From Mya arenaria (lineage: Eukaryota; Mollusca; Bivalvia; Myida; Myidae): 64,000 nucleotides of DNA. Shown here one piece after another: positions 1-11,281 of the stretch (its first letter is position 1; every line of letters starts with the position of its first letter). The stretch is from NCBI RefSeq assembly GCF_026914265.1, contig NC_069124.1, forward strand, positions 69,308,402-69,372,401, written 5' to 3'. Below the pieces are notes generated by a model. It had not been told where the DNA came from. It did not search any database and saw only the letters and a list, made by a program, of their open reading frames with translations. The translations under genes and the position numbers were made by a program.

Positions 1-1084
1 GATGCGCATTGCTTACTGCAACCAATATTTGTTTTCTTTATTAAGTTGAATTTAACGAACACATAACATGACTTGTGCTTTTACAGATGCATGTTTATTT
101 CGTTGATTGTATGAGTTTATTTTCTCAAATGATGTAATAAAAGTTATTCTGAATGACTGTCCTTTTTTTGTTTGAAGAAAATGTGTTGAGGTTTTGGCAT
201 AGCATAGTGTCATCATCATCATCATCATCATTGTTGTGTACAAATAAAACATTCAAAACAATGTATTAAAAACCAAACTGTCAAGCCAAGTACTCAAAGA
301 GGCACAAGGATATTGCTAAAGAGACCGGTAATACAATTAGACAAATAAAATGTAAAGAAAGATCTATAATTCTGACACATGGTAATGCTTTAAATAGTCC
401 TCACATTGTGTGTTTATGGTTAAAGTGGAGACATACAGTATATTTTGTATTGAAGACTTAAATTTGTAGGGCAACTTACTATCCATATATGGGGATTAAG
501 CGCCAGAAATATTGTGAAGTCTCCCAAAAGACTCAATGCACTTAAAAGGGCTTGGCACAGAAATGAAAGTAAAAATGGGAGCAAAATCTAATTTATCATT
601 AGTTTTACATTGGATTGCATACACATGGCTCTGTTATTACTTGACTAATATTAAAAATAAAATTAAGAGACATGTTGATCCAAACTGTAATTATTCTTGT
701 TTGCATTTTATGGAGTTGGACATAAAAGAGTCATTTGGTGAAGAGTGATCTAAAGGCTAATTATTCAAAATAGATTAAGTATTATTGAAAAAAGTCTGGT
801 ATACATTGCTGAAAAGCTTAGCAACCTGTTTAAATATTTGTTTAAGGCTTTTATTGACAAAAAAATGAATCAGTTGAGTATCTTATCAGTTACTCATTTG
901 GTGTTGTTTTTAATAAAAAATGACAATTTACTCAAAGATATTGAGACTAATAATTATAGATTTAGACAAGTATAATGTGTAAGGAAACTTCTAATGAGTG
1001 GGTTTTATCCACAGCCTAGGAGGTAAAGTGAAGCATGATCTGCCTTGAACAAATACAATTTTAAGACAACATCTGTCAACTTAG
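1..1084. other. Non-coding stretch with a CAT microsatellite
   Basis: AT-rich sequence. The longest open frames are about 70 codons, with no recognisable domain and no splice context. The only structure seen is a (CAT)n run at about 211-231. Confidence 0.6.
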
Positions 1085-1399
1085 TGCACCAGTCAATTGT
1101 ACCCCCCCCCCACCCCAGGTCCGGGGGAATACTGGGGTTAACCAGGGGATATGGGCCGTGTTTTTACCTATCAGGTGGCCCTGCAGTGCTGGTTGAATGC
1201 AGTGGTTTTATCTTCGCTTAAAATATAGAGGGGAATGGACCTTACCTAGAGTCCCTTGGGTGTGGGGCATATGGCAGGGATTTTGCCATTGGATCGTCCG
1301 CACAGGGTGGGGATTTTAGCCGGGGTTGGCTGTACTGAAAGTCAAAGTCCCCACTATTCCCCAGACCTGGGGAGGCCGTGGTTACAATTGTCTGGTGCA
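1085..1399. mobile_element. Short inverted-repeat (MITE-like) element, about 315 bp
   Basis: The left end reads TGCACCAGTCAATTGTA and is followed by a C-run and CCCCAGGTCCGGGGGAATA. The right end is its imperfect reverse complement (TATTCCCCAGACCTGGGG ... ACAATTGTCTGGTGCA). The arms match over roughly 45 bp with a few changes. The interior is unusually GC-rich for this window and has no credible protein. I could not define a target duplication. A related single arm lies at 3361-3403, which supports a dispersed family. Confidence 0.55.
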
Positions 1400-2393
1400 T
1401 ATCCACATGAACGTTGTATTGGTACTCTAACAATTGAGCTTACTGTGTGGATAGTCACCGCCCCACCTCAACCCCACAGAACTGCTTACACAAAAAAAAT
1501 CTGCAGCCCAAACCTAATAATGCTGAAGTAAAAGCATGCATAGATTTCAGCTGGTAAAGCTGACTGGGTGCCAAGCTCACACCCATCCTACCACAATCCA
1601 CAAAAGTCTGCACAATATGCAATCAATGATTTTACAGAATAGTAATGTTGTTTTAATGGCAAGGCATGGTGTGAAAAATAACACGGCAAAGTATGACTTA
1701 AAACTTACATTTCATAGGGTATTCCTATAACTGTTGAGAAATGTTGACATTTAGTCCATGCATGCATTTAATCCGATGTAATGATTCATGCATGCCATGA
1801 ACCGTATGATCATTTCAATGACTGTCAAGTACATTTTCTGTGTGCTCACGATTTTTCTAGAGAAAATAGAGTGCTTCAACTATAAGAAAACATCTAAATA
1901 TTCATAAAACGAACATTTTTTTGAGGTTAAAATAAATATTTTCTCTTAAACAAGCACATTTAATTTAACACAATCCATTTCCTTGTTGTTACAATGGGCC
2001 TTCTTTACGCGGATTGAAAACGGTGTTAATCGCCGGCAGCCGCATCGCACTTTCGTATATCCTTACTACTATTTACGAGGTATATCTCGAAGCTTGCCGG
2101 AGATGGCCGAGTTGTTACGATTGCCATAACTGTTGTGTGTTTCGAACTTCTGTCAAGTGAAGTCGATCGTCCAAATCGATGGACAACATTGTAATTGTTT
2201 CATGTTTTATGTCACAGCCAACCTTTTTACCAAATTATCGGCAACACAAAAGCGAACAAGTAAGGATTACATTCCACCTTCATGATGATTATTTAATATA
2301 GTCGACTCGACGCAGAGAAATATAATTTATCAGTAGTAGGTGAGTAGTTTTCGGACAAAGTATCTCACGGACACTCGTGAATTTCCCCTCATT
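1400..2393. other. Non-coding stretch
   Basis: No gene seen. At 2101-2125 there is a short motif (agatggccgagttgttacga) that recurs in diverged form near 30500, 31531 and 52741, so this may be a remnant of a dispersed repeat. Confidence 0.45.
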
Positions 2394-3285
2394 CAGGGTT
2401 CGAATTTAGACTCGCATACTCGCAAAATGCGAGCGACATTTACAAATTGCGAGTGACTTTTATTCAAGCTCGCAAAATTCTGCCAGTGGCTTTTTCTAGA
2501 CCACAAAATGTTAAAAGGAAAGTAGAATAAACATGAACTTAACTCCGCTACGTAGTCGAGTGTAAACAGCCGATAAGTGACATGTTTACACTAGAAGACA
2601 GTACGGAGTCACCCTCTAGTAAGTTTTCCAAAAATAGAACAAATACGGAAAAGGCCGAGTTTTATCTCGAATCTTTCCGGGATGCTCCGAGGCGTGCATT
2701 ATACAAAGTGAATGCGAATGACGTAATCACCTAGCTCAATCATTGGCTAAATTTAGCGCTTTCGCGCATTCCCCTTTGAATATATTTGGCCCAATTGTCA
2801 AAATGAATAGACTTCGTCTATCGATATATATCATGGTCCAATGTATCCAAGCTACATTTACGGTTGCTTTTTTTTATTTCAAATTTATATTGTTATTGAT
2901 TTTAATACTTACAGACTTAATGAAATCTGTAGCGTGCTTGTCGAATGGGTATTAAATTACCCGATGGCGAGCGTAAATATACAAAGTGAACATTGTCAAA
3001 TTATTGGACAGCTTTGTTATCAAAAAGCTGCCAGCATCAGGTGAGTCTTTCAGTACCCCCAAATAGAATAAGCCATCAACAAGTTCTAGTAGTTGAGTCA
3101 CTCAAGATTGATACTTTTTAATATTCATAATATGTCTTAGGCCTAAATTTCTACTTTAATTAGACAATATTATAAGGGAATAAAGCAAATAATAAAATTG
3201 CAAGTTGATTTTTCATTTTGCGAGTTGCCTCAAAATGCACTCGCAAAATTTTGCGAGTGCTCCTCAAAGTAAAATTCGAACCCTG
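2394..3285. mobile_element. Non-autonomous DNA transposon candidate with CAGGGTTCGAAT termini
   Basis: The left terminus is CAGGGTTCGAATTTAGACT. The right terminus is the reverse complement of CAGGGTTCGAATTTTACTTT. Sub-terminal ACTCGCAAAAT blocks are also inverted between the two ends. TCATT flanks both sides (2389-2393 and 3286-3290), a possible 5-bp target duplication. CAGGG-type ends occur in hAT elements, but those make 8-bp duplications, so the superfamily is open. The interior (about 890 bp) has only open frames of about 70 codons and no transposase. Confidence 0.55.
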
Positions 3286-3360
3286 TCATTTTTAGGTTTT
3301 TAAAACGTATCAGCGGTCAAAAGCACTTTTTATCAGTTAAGATATATTTGAAGTTAGTAA

Positions 3361-3403
3361 CCCCCCCCCCCCGACCTGGGGGGCCGTGGTTACAACTGAC
3401 TGG
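3361..3403. repeat. Solo arm of the 1085-1399 repeat family
   Basis: A C-run followed by GACCTGGGGGGCCGTGG and TTACAACTGACTGGTGC matches the right arm of the element at 1085-1399. No partner arm is visible nearby. Confidence 0.45.
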
Positions 3404-4443
3404 TGCTTTATAGCTACTGCAAAAATCTTCATTAAATCCGGACTTAAGGCACATTAGTCGATATTTTTCTTCTACTTCTTTATTTGTGCAAACAACCTTA
3501 TAATTAATAGTAGTAACCAAACATGACTATGGACAAACAACGAGTGTCACAGACATGACGCAGTCTTAGTGCAAAAAATTGTATGTGGATGGATATTTTT
3601 ACGATTTTTGTTATGGCAAATTCTTAATATTAAAAGAAACCGGTATTGAAAGTCTATTATTTTAGACTAGATGCAGTGATGTAGTCTTGATCATAGAGCA
3701 AAAGATATTGGGCTCTCTCTTATGTACATAATAACACATAACCTTAAAGCCATCCCCATCTACGGCTACCTTATCTCACTTAAAAGACCATCTTGACAGC
3801 ATCACAAGATCACAACTCCTCCACCACATACTATAACAAATTCTTCATAAAAATTTCTGAGGTTTATTATACTTGGACAAATATTCAGATGTATCTTCAA
3901 ACATCAGAATATCTTAAAAAAAAACACTTGTCTGAAAACTGCTCGCCTACTAGGTAGTCATATCTTTTCTTTCTTTTTTTATCTTTTTGACGTTTCTTAT
4001 GTATACCTGTAATTAGCATGCCAAGAATCTTCAAAACACTTGATTGCATCTATTAAGGTGGACTACCTTAAAGTCACAATAAAAAGCATTCAGGGATACT
4101 TTTTAGTCATTTTGAGTTTACAATCGTTCTGTACCCCTGTATTATAAATGAGTCTGCCAACTAAAATTATGTCAAAAGATTCTATGACGTTCATTTATTG
4201 GACTAGTGCTACTCCACTGCAGGATTGACAACGTTGCATGATTAACCATTCCTCAGTAAATAAGACTTTTATGTTCACAAAATAGATCAATATAAGTCAA
4301 TGTGCTATGAATGTGTTGAATATCGATTGCATCCACTCTATTTCAACTACAAGTTGTATAGAAGTTGTATTAGTTTTCCTATAGAAATTATGGTCCCAGC
4401 CCAATCTTAATCCATTGATGGCAATATCCAAAGATGTACACTA

Positions 4444-4445
4444 TG

Positions 4446-4506
<61 letters not shown>
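4444..4506. repeat. (AT)n microsatellite
   Basis: An uninterrupted TA dinucleotide run of about 60 bp, visible directly. Confidence 0.9.
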
Positions 4507-4509
<3 letters not shown>

Positions 4510-5499
4510 ATCGTACCCTTTTGTAGTTTAATAAGTTCATCAACAACAAAATGACATTGATGCCTCACCAAGTGTGTGCGACTTTGTGCTGGTTAAGTCG
4601 TGCAGCGTCAGGAACGGGCCAGTATATACACTTCAGTATATAGTAGGTGTCATCAAGCCCAAGCCACACTGTCTAAGAGGCACGTGCAGTATGCCATTAA
4701 TTAGCTGGCACAACTGTGGGTTGTCGCTGTAGTTCGGATCACATTTAATCTTCAATTTGATTAACAACTCAAGTCCAATTAACATGTTAAAAGTAAGTTA
4801 TTGATTTATTCCACATTGAAGTTTTATAGTTACAGTAATTCAAAATAAATCCAAAGACTTATTCAATAAGAAACATCAATTAGTTGATTTGATTTGTCAG
4901 TTATGAAAGAAAGTGAATGAAATATATTACCGCAATAAAACAAGTTTGATAGTTTTTTTAGTAAAAGAAGAAGTACAAAGTTCCTAGTTAATTTTCAAAG
5001 TTTGTCCACCCATAAATAAATAATGTACAGACTATTTAAACAAACTTAAAGAGAAAAAGTTACCAATGAGAATTTAGTGATAAAAAGATAATGCAGATTT
5101 GTGGAAGTGTCACACAATAATAACTATTGTCAAAAAGTAAAATTACAATTAAAGATTAAAATCTGAGATAATTGAAGTGTCATAGTCTTAAAGAGTAAGG
5201 TTTATGATTAAAATCTGAGATAATTAAGTTGATAATAATTAAGAAGAGGAAGCAGTAAAAATCTTATCTGAAATGCCAAAACACAATTAGAATGACAGAC
5301 AAAAGTTGATGCAGAAAATTGAATATGAAAGTAGGTATTATTTAAAATAAAATATTGCTCGAAAAAATAAAATATTTTTTTTAACAAAATTTGAGAAAGA
5401 AAGTCAGATGATGACATGTGCCACAATTAGGATTTTGGGACTTGTGCATCTAAAGTGAAAACTGTGTTACACTTGGAAATATTTCTTTAAAGTATTTAC

Positions 5500-5760
5500 G
5501 ATTGCCAATTGGTTAGCATATCATTATTTCATACTCATAATCAGAGGGTTCCAAGTTTGATTCCCACTCAGAACTATGACGATTATTATATCTTGTTTTA
5601 TCCAAGGAATCTTAGATGGTTCTTGAAGACAATTTAGGATGATTTTTATATAGCTTTCTCTGTTAGATGTACAAGATTGATGATTATAATTGCCTTCACC
5701 TTATGAGGCCCTGATAAAATCTTTTTAAAGACTTACTTGTTTAAAAGTCATTGGAAATAA
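5500..5760 (+). mobile_element. tRNA-derived SINE candidate
   Basis: An A-box-like segment (CCAATTGGTTAGCATA, about 5505-5520) and a B-box-like segment (AGTTTGATTCCC, 5554-5565) have roughly tRNA spacing. About 190 bp without coding potential follows. It is too diverged to be a functional tRNA gene. The 3' limit is approximate because I see no target duplication. Confidence 0.4.
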
Positions 5761-6182
5761 AGCTGTGTCCATTGATTAATAAAAAGATATCTTGAAAAAT
5801 CAACTATAAGGGCCTCCACTATTTGAGTCAGTGTTGAATCCATGAGACTCATCCTAATTTTTCGACATGATCATTTGTCTAATTAATCACATGTATACAG
5901 CAGAGTTTAAAACTCATGGTGTTTGTCATTTTAAAGCAGATGTAGTAATAATTCCTTTGATTGCTCTAGTTGGCTATTCAGAGTGAGTTTTGTTCCAAAC
6001 TGTAAATAAAAAGTTTACTAAATTCTTTATGGTACATCACATTTTCAAACCATCAAAGAAACTTATATCACTGAAAATGATAATGGTAATTATTTAACAC
6101 TTACTGCCTAGTCAGAAAAGTAGAGTTTAATTGCTTTATATACAACTAAATATTTTTACTAAGTTTTTTATTTTATTTTTAG

Positions 6183-6250
6183 TCACAGGTGACTCTTACT
6201 TGCCTGGATGAAACTGCTTTCTGAAAATATCTAGTGACCAATGGAGAAAA
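6183..6250 (+). CDS. Probable first coding exon of the GT32-like glycosyltransferase
   Basis: A polypyrimidine tract and AG at 6181-6182 precede this segment. It ends AAAA|GTAAGT, a consensus donor at 6251. An ATG at 6241 gives three codons plus one base before the donor (M-E-K-A..). The acceptor at 8661-8663 (TTTCAG) supplies AG, completing a lysine codon, and continues as Thr then the Met at 8669 in the same frame. The splice would therefore add five residues to the cytosolic tail ahead of the ATG at 8669. Translation could instead start at 8669, leaving this exon as 5' UTR. The evidence is splice consensus and phase only. Confidence 0.5.
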
Positions 6251-8663
6251 GTAAGTAAATTAATTAATAATGATTATTTATTTATAATAAAACTACACTA
6301 TACCCTTTTTACACCAAATATGTACAAGAATTACTTATATGCTCAAATCAATATTTATGTATGTTTAATAGCGTTGGATCAAATTAATTTTATGCCCCCT
6401 TTTGAAAAAAGTGAATAAAGGTTTGCAATGTTGTATGGTAGGTTGGTCCGTCAGTAGACTGGCGTGGAGAGTTTTACCTCTGGGGACCATGTAACTGCAG
6501 TGGTAGAATGTCTTTGAGCAGTAGATGAACCTTAACTGTTTTTGAGATCAGTAGGTCAATTGTCAACATATAGATATACAGGCAGCTGCAATGAAAAAGT
6601 ATATTAAGAATGCTCTTTGGACCATAAGGTCATAGTCAAGGTCACTAAAATAGAAAAAAATGCTGTCTCTCTCATTTTAATAGTTCTGTGTGAATATTGA
6701 TGAAAGTTGGAGGAAAGATAAATTGCTTAATACAACAATGACTTTATGTCAACAGTTTTTAAACAATATTGAAGGTCAATGAAGAAAATATTTTGCTGTT
6801 AAGTTGCTTTTGACAACATTTACTTAAAACGCATGTATAACTTTGGACTGTGTTTGGTACCATTTTTTAACTAGATCATTTTAACGATTTAATACTTAAG
6901 GTCTGATCTTGTATTGCCCTGGCAATTAAATTGTATTGGCTTAAATGCACGGTAGATAAGGTGTGTATTTAAGTGCTTATTTTGGATGTGTTTGCAGGCT
7001 GATTATACTTAATGGTATGTAATCATTAGAATATTTGAGGTTTAATATTTTGTAGTTTGATAGAAACTAATCACAAGGGAAATGTTGGGGTTTAGTTCTC
7101 AACCTGCGTGGGGTCTTTGCTGTTTGATTCCATCTAACTCTCCTTGCATATCTGTTTTCTCTCTACTAATGTGTATGATTTGCCTCAGCCTACTCAGCGT
7201 TTCTTGTTGTTGCACATGTTATTTAATACTTCATTTTCTTTTTCATTAAAATGACAAAATAAAATGTTTACCATGCTTGATACCAACTTTTTGTTAAACC
7301 TTTATAACTTATTTGTTTTGGTCAGCCAACCTGAAGTATAGGTTATAGTATTTGTATTTATGAAAGTGAATATGGTCAGTTGCAGCATCACAACCACTGA
7401 CCAAATTTGCTTACTAAAAGACATTTACTAGCTGAGTGGTTGTCTACTCAATCAGAGGCTTGACAAAATGAAGTTTCAAACCCTACAATCTTTATAATTA
7501 AAGAACATCTTGTCCGAATTTTTCGAACAATCTCATGCTCTTTATAATAGGATCAAGCAAAGTATTAATTTCATATTTGATTTTGTTTTTAGAACCTTTT
7601 CTTGTATATTTGTTTTTACCACCTGCTGACACTTACTAATTACATGTCTAGGAGTGACAGCAAAATGGTTCTTCCATCATTTTTTAAATTTAATGTCACT
7701 TTTCACATTCATCTCTCAATATCAATATATAATATTAATATTTGATGAGTGAATGCATTCACAATGGCTGAGTGCACATAAAGATAATATTTCAAGCAAA
7801 TCATGACAATTTACAATGAAGTATTAAATGGTTAACATCTGGTCATTTGACTACTCAATGATCGGTTTGGGAATATTGGTATAGTTTAACCAATGTAAAA
7901 ACACACTATTTTTTGTTATAATTAGTGTTACATTTGTTCTGAGACCTTTAAAGGAAAATATCTTCATAGTTATCATGATAATCTTTTTTGGTAGTAAATT
8001 CAAACTAAAATACATTATGCCTAAAAGAAACACAGATTTTCCCTGTTTATCATAATGGAATGTACATTGTACTTGTACAATTGTTTGCAAATAAAATGTT
8101 CTACTCCATCCGTCACACAAGGCACGTTCTCTTTGCAGCTTTGACATGTGACCCTCACAACCCCATCACTTTTTTATGTTCCTGAAACTTGAATGATTAA
8201 GAAAGCTATTGGTGATTTTGGCTGAACTCATCATCACTGTTTGCCACTATGCAATGTCTTCAAACCTCAAATGCTTATCTTTTTTAACAGTTTAATGTTT
8301 GAAGGATCGTACCTGCATGCATGTACATATTAGCGAACTATCAATATGTGAAGAGACCTTAGATTCTTAATTTGTACACAGGGGCACACTGATGTAAACC
8401 TCTGCTTTGGATAACTTTAGGTTAATACTTAAAACTGCTGACTTTAACATGGATTATAATTATAGAGGACTAAAATTAATAAAACTAGTTCTATGTGACA
8501 ATGTGTTCTTGTTTCTAGTAATGTTGTATGTATAATTTTTATTGAATGAGTGTCTTGGTAAAAGTACAAAAAGTTTTAATACATAGATGAATAAACTATA
8601 TTATATAAAGCAAACTTGTCGTGTAACAATGCATGCTACAATATTAGTGATTTCTCATTTCAG
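6251..8663. other. Intron of the glycosyltransferase gene, with a degenerate SINE head
   Basis: AT-rich sequence between the GTAAGT donor at 6251 and the TTTCAG acceptor ending at 8663. At 7428-7486 a tRNA-like pattern is visible (GCTGAGTGGTTGTC, then AGTTTCAAACCC), probably an old SINE. The open frame at 7851-8147 on the minus strand has no recognisable domain and I do not call it a gene. Confidence 0.45.
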
Positions 8664-9730
8664 AGACTATGGCATGCAAGGCACGGTACATGGAGGCATT
8701 GTGCCGGAGGGACACAACCAAAACTTTGTTCTTGTGTGTCATTATCATCACCGTGATGCATTTCATCATCAAGTTCGAGCAGATACACGAACATGGTGAC
8801 TACAAGAGTCTGGATCTGCCTTTGACTGATACAGAGATTTCGAACTATCAACCACTGTACCTGAAGGAGTTTGAAATATTCCCTTCTAGTGGGGAAGTAA
8901 GGGTACCCAGAATTATACACCAGACTTGGAAAGATACCAACATTCCCATGAAACTAACCAGTTGGGTACGGTCATGGTTAAAAGTAAATACTGATTATCA
9001 GTATTATCTTTGGACCGATGAGAGTGCTAGGGAATTGATAAAAGAAAGACACCCTACTTTGTTGAAGACATTTGATAGCTACACTGAGGGCATACGAAGG
9101 GCTGACGCCCTTAGATATGTTATACTGTACGAGTTTGGAGGAGTGTACGCTGACATGGATGTTGAAAGTCTGCAGAATCTGGACCCAATGTTGCGAAAGT
9201 ATGCCTGCTTTGTTCCTCAGGAGCCCTACGAACATCCAATACTTTATGGCAACTTTGAACATCTTGTTATCAATGCGCTTATGGGATGCAGGCCAAGACA
9301 TCCCTTCATGAAAATGCTTATTGACAATTTGCCATATTTTTCTCATATGTGGAATGTATTGGACAGCACAGGTCCACATTTTTTGACCAATGTGTATAGA
9401 AGGTATACGGATGAAACACATTTAGAACCCATCAATGATAATGGCGTATATCTTGCCCCTGCAGAATATTTTTTTCCCACTATCGACCCCTCAAAACATT
9501 TTTGGTTTAGAATACAGTGCTCAAATTTTAACAAATTGACTGACATACAGAAACAAGCTTGTGTTACACTTAAGCGAGTGGGTGGTAAGAGAAAGCCACT
9601 GAATGTGTCATTTACAGAGCATCATTGGATACACACATACTTGAACTTCCGTATTTCACTGAAAGGACCAGTGGATATTCACAAGATAGTTCCTAGTGTT
9701 AAGATATATAAAAGAAACAGCTCAATGTAG
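8664..9730 (+). CDS. GT32-type glycosyltransferase with DXD motif, type II membrane protein
   Basis: The main exon encodes 353 residues from the ATG at 8669 to a TAG at 9728-9730, uninterrupted. A short basic N-terminus is followed by one hydrophobic segment (residues 19-34), fitting a type II Golgi membrane anchor. The catalytic domain opens at R81 with RIIHQTWKD, the usual start of the Gly_transf_sug (OCH1/A4GALT-like) fold. It contains RADALRYVILYEFGGVYADMD, whose D162-M-D164 is the metal/nucleotide-sugar DXD motif. The length suits a complete enzyme of this family. It should transfer a hexose or hexosamine from a nucleotide sugar in the Golgi lumen, but donor and acceptor cannot be read from sequence. 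An acceptor (TTTCAG) just before the ATG shows at least one upstream exon. No AATAAA is obvious close downstream. Confidence 0.85.
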
Positions 9731-10022
9731 GTTTAACTTACCTGTAGTGTGCTCCCTTGATTTTGAAATGTGAAGGTGTTCTTAATTTATTCTTTATTGA
9801 CCATCTACTTATATTATGACTTGCATTTTTAGGTAATGTTCTTAATCTGACAAGTATCAATTACCTCTGAACAATCTTTTTTAGGTTTTTAATCTATCCT
9901 ATTTACACCTCAACTTCCATTTTTTAAATGAACATTTCTGAAGAACGCAACATCTTTGGATATGTTCTGATTGTAAATCACAGACAATAGGTCCGTGCAC
10001 ATATTAATATAAATTGATTTCT
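9731..10022. other. Probable 3' UTR and spacer
   Basis: AT-rich sequence after the glycosyltransferase stop. No clear polyadenylation signal. Confidence 0.4.
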
Positions 10023-10980
10023 AGCTCGACTATTTGAAGAATAAGGAGAGTTATACTACTCACCCAAACATAGACGTCAGCGTCACACCTTGGTTAAGGT
10101 CTTGCATGTAAGCACCTTAGGTCATTATCTCAGCAAATTGTATTGCATTGAAACTTTAGATATGTATTCCCAACTATCCAACCTACTTAATTAATAAGTT
10201 AGATAACACTTATTTGAATATAATGCAAATAATGGGCCTTTATTATTTGACTTAGAAATTCTGGTTATGGTTTTGCATGTAAGCATACATAAGTTAATAT
10301 ATCATCAACTACTTGATGTATTGCATCAAGACTTTATACAATGGAACTCAAATTAGATAACTCTATTTTGCATAAAATGCTAATCATGGCCCTTTATTTT
10401 TCAATTTATAAATTCCAAATTTCTGATTCTATATTTATAAAACTTGAATCAAAACGTTTTCCTTGATATAATCAATGACTAGTTTGAAACTTGGTCACAT
10501 GAGGTCAGAAACTAGGTCACTATGTCGAATATTTCAAAAAACATGTCTGAAACCAAATATTGGTATTGATTGGTCTTTGTTCAAACTGTGGTCAGAGTGT
10601 TCCTCTTGATGTATCTTGGTAGATTTTAAAAGTGGGTTACATGGGGTTCAAGCACTTGGTCGTTAGGTCAAATTTTAAAGAAAACCAGTGAACAAAAAGG
10701 CAATGTATCCAATCCAACCTTTATTAAACTTAATCAGAAATTGCCTTGATGAAATCTTGGCTTAGTTTGAAAAAACTCAGTCAAAAACTAGGTCACTAGG
10801 TCAAATCTTGAAAAACCTTGGGAATACTCTAGAGGCTTTATATTTTGCAATATTACTTGTCCAATCTGGCCTTGATGAAATAATACTTTAATAGTTTGAA
10901 ACTGGGTAATGTGGGGTCAAACTCAAGGTTACTGGGTCAAATCTTAATGCTACACTATATATGATATTCTTTTATTTCTA
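10023..10980 (+). mobile_element. Helentron/pearl-like interspersed repeat, 3' end not seen
   Basis: It begins AGCTCGACTATTTGAAGAAT followed by AAGGAGAG and TACTACTCACCC. This is the same start as the copies at 32627 and 53671. The interior has diverged tandem blocks built on phrases such as GGTCACTAGGTCAAAT. The GCGCGCTG hairpin end found in the other two copies is missing, so the right limit is only where the tandem-like text stops. Confidence 0.5.
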
Positions 10981-11281
10981 ACAGTTGCAAAAAACTCATT
11001 TCTCATATCCAATGCTCATTCGAGTCCATCATTCTGTTGTCGTATTGCTTGGTTTGATTGGAATGTTTCACCAACACATGATTTTAATGCAATCTACTTT
11101 GCCTAATCTACCAGGGATATCAATTCAACGAATTTGCTTATTTTGTATATGTTCATACTAACAACCTTGAACTTTTTTAGTGTTCAGCATAATATTGTGT
11201 AAACTACCCACTTACTATGTTTTTATCTACCGCTTTACCTAATTACAATCAAGAATGGCTGACTCTTGTTTTACTAAAATA

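Larger units (their letters stand above)
3404..6182. other. Non-coding stretch upstream of the glycosyltransferase gene
   Basis: No coding region recognised. It contains a long (AT)n microsatellite and a tRNA-like SINE head, listed separately. Upstream untranslated exons of the glycosyltransferase gene could lie here, but I cannot place them. Confidence 0.45.

Noticed and set aside
1242..1531. Overlapping 63- and 91-codon frames
   Set aside because: They lie in the GC-rich inverted-repeat element and have no domain.
7851..8147. 98-codon minus-strand gene
   Set aside because: It lies in the intron of the glycosyltransferase, with no domain and no supporting context.
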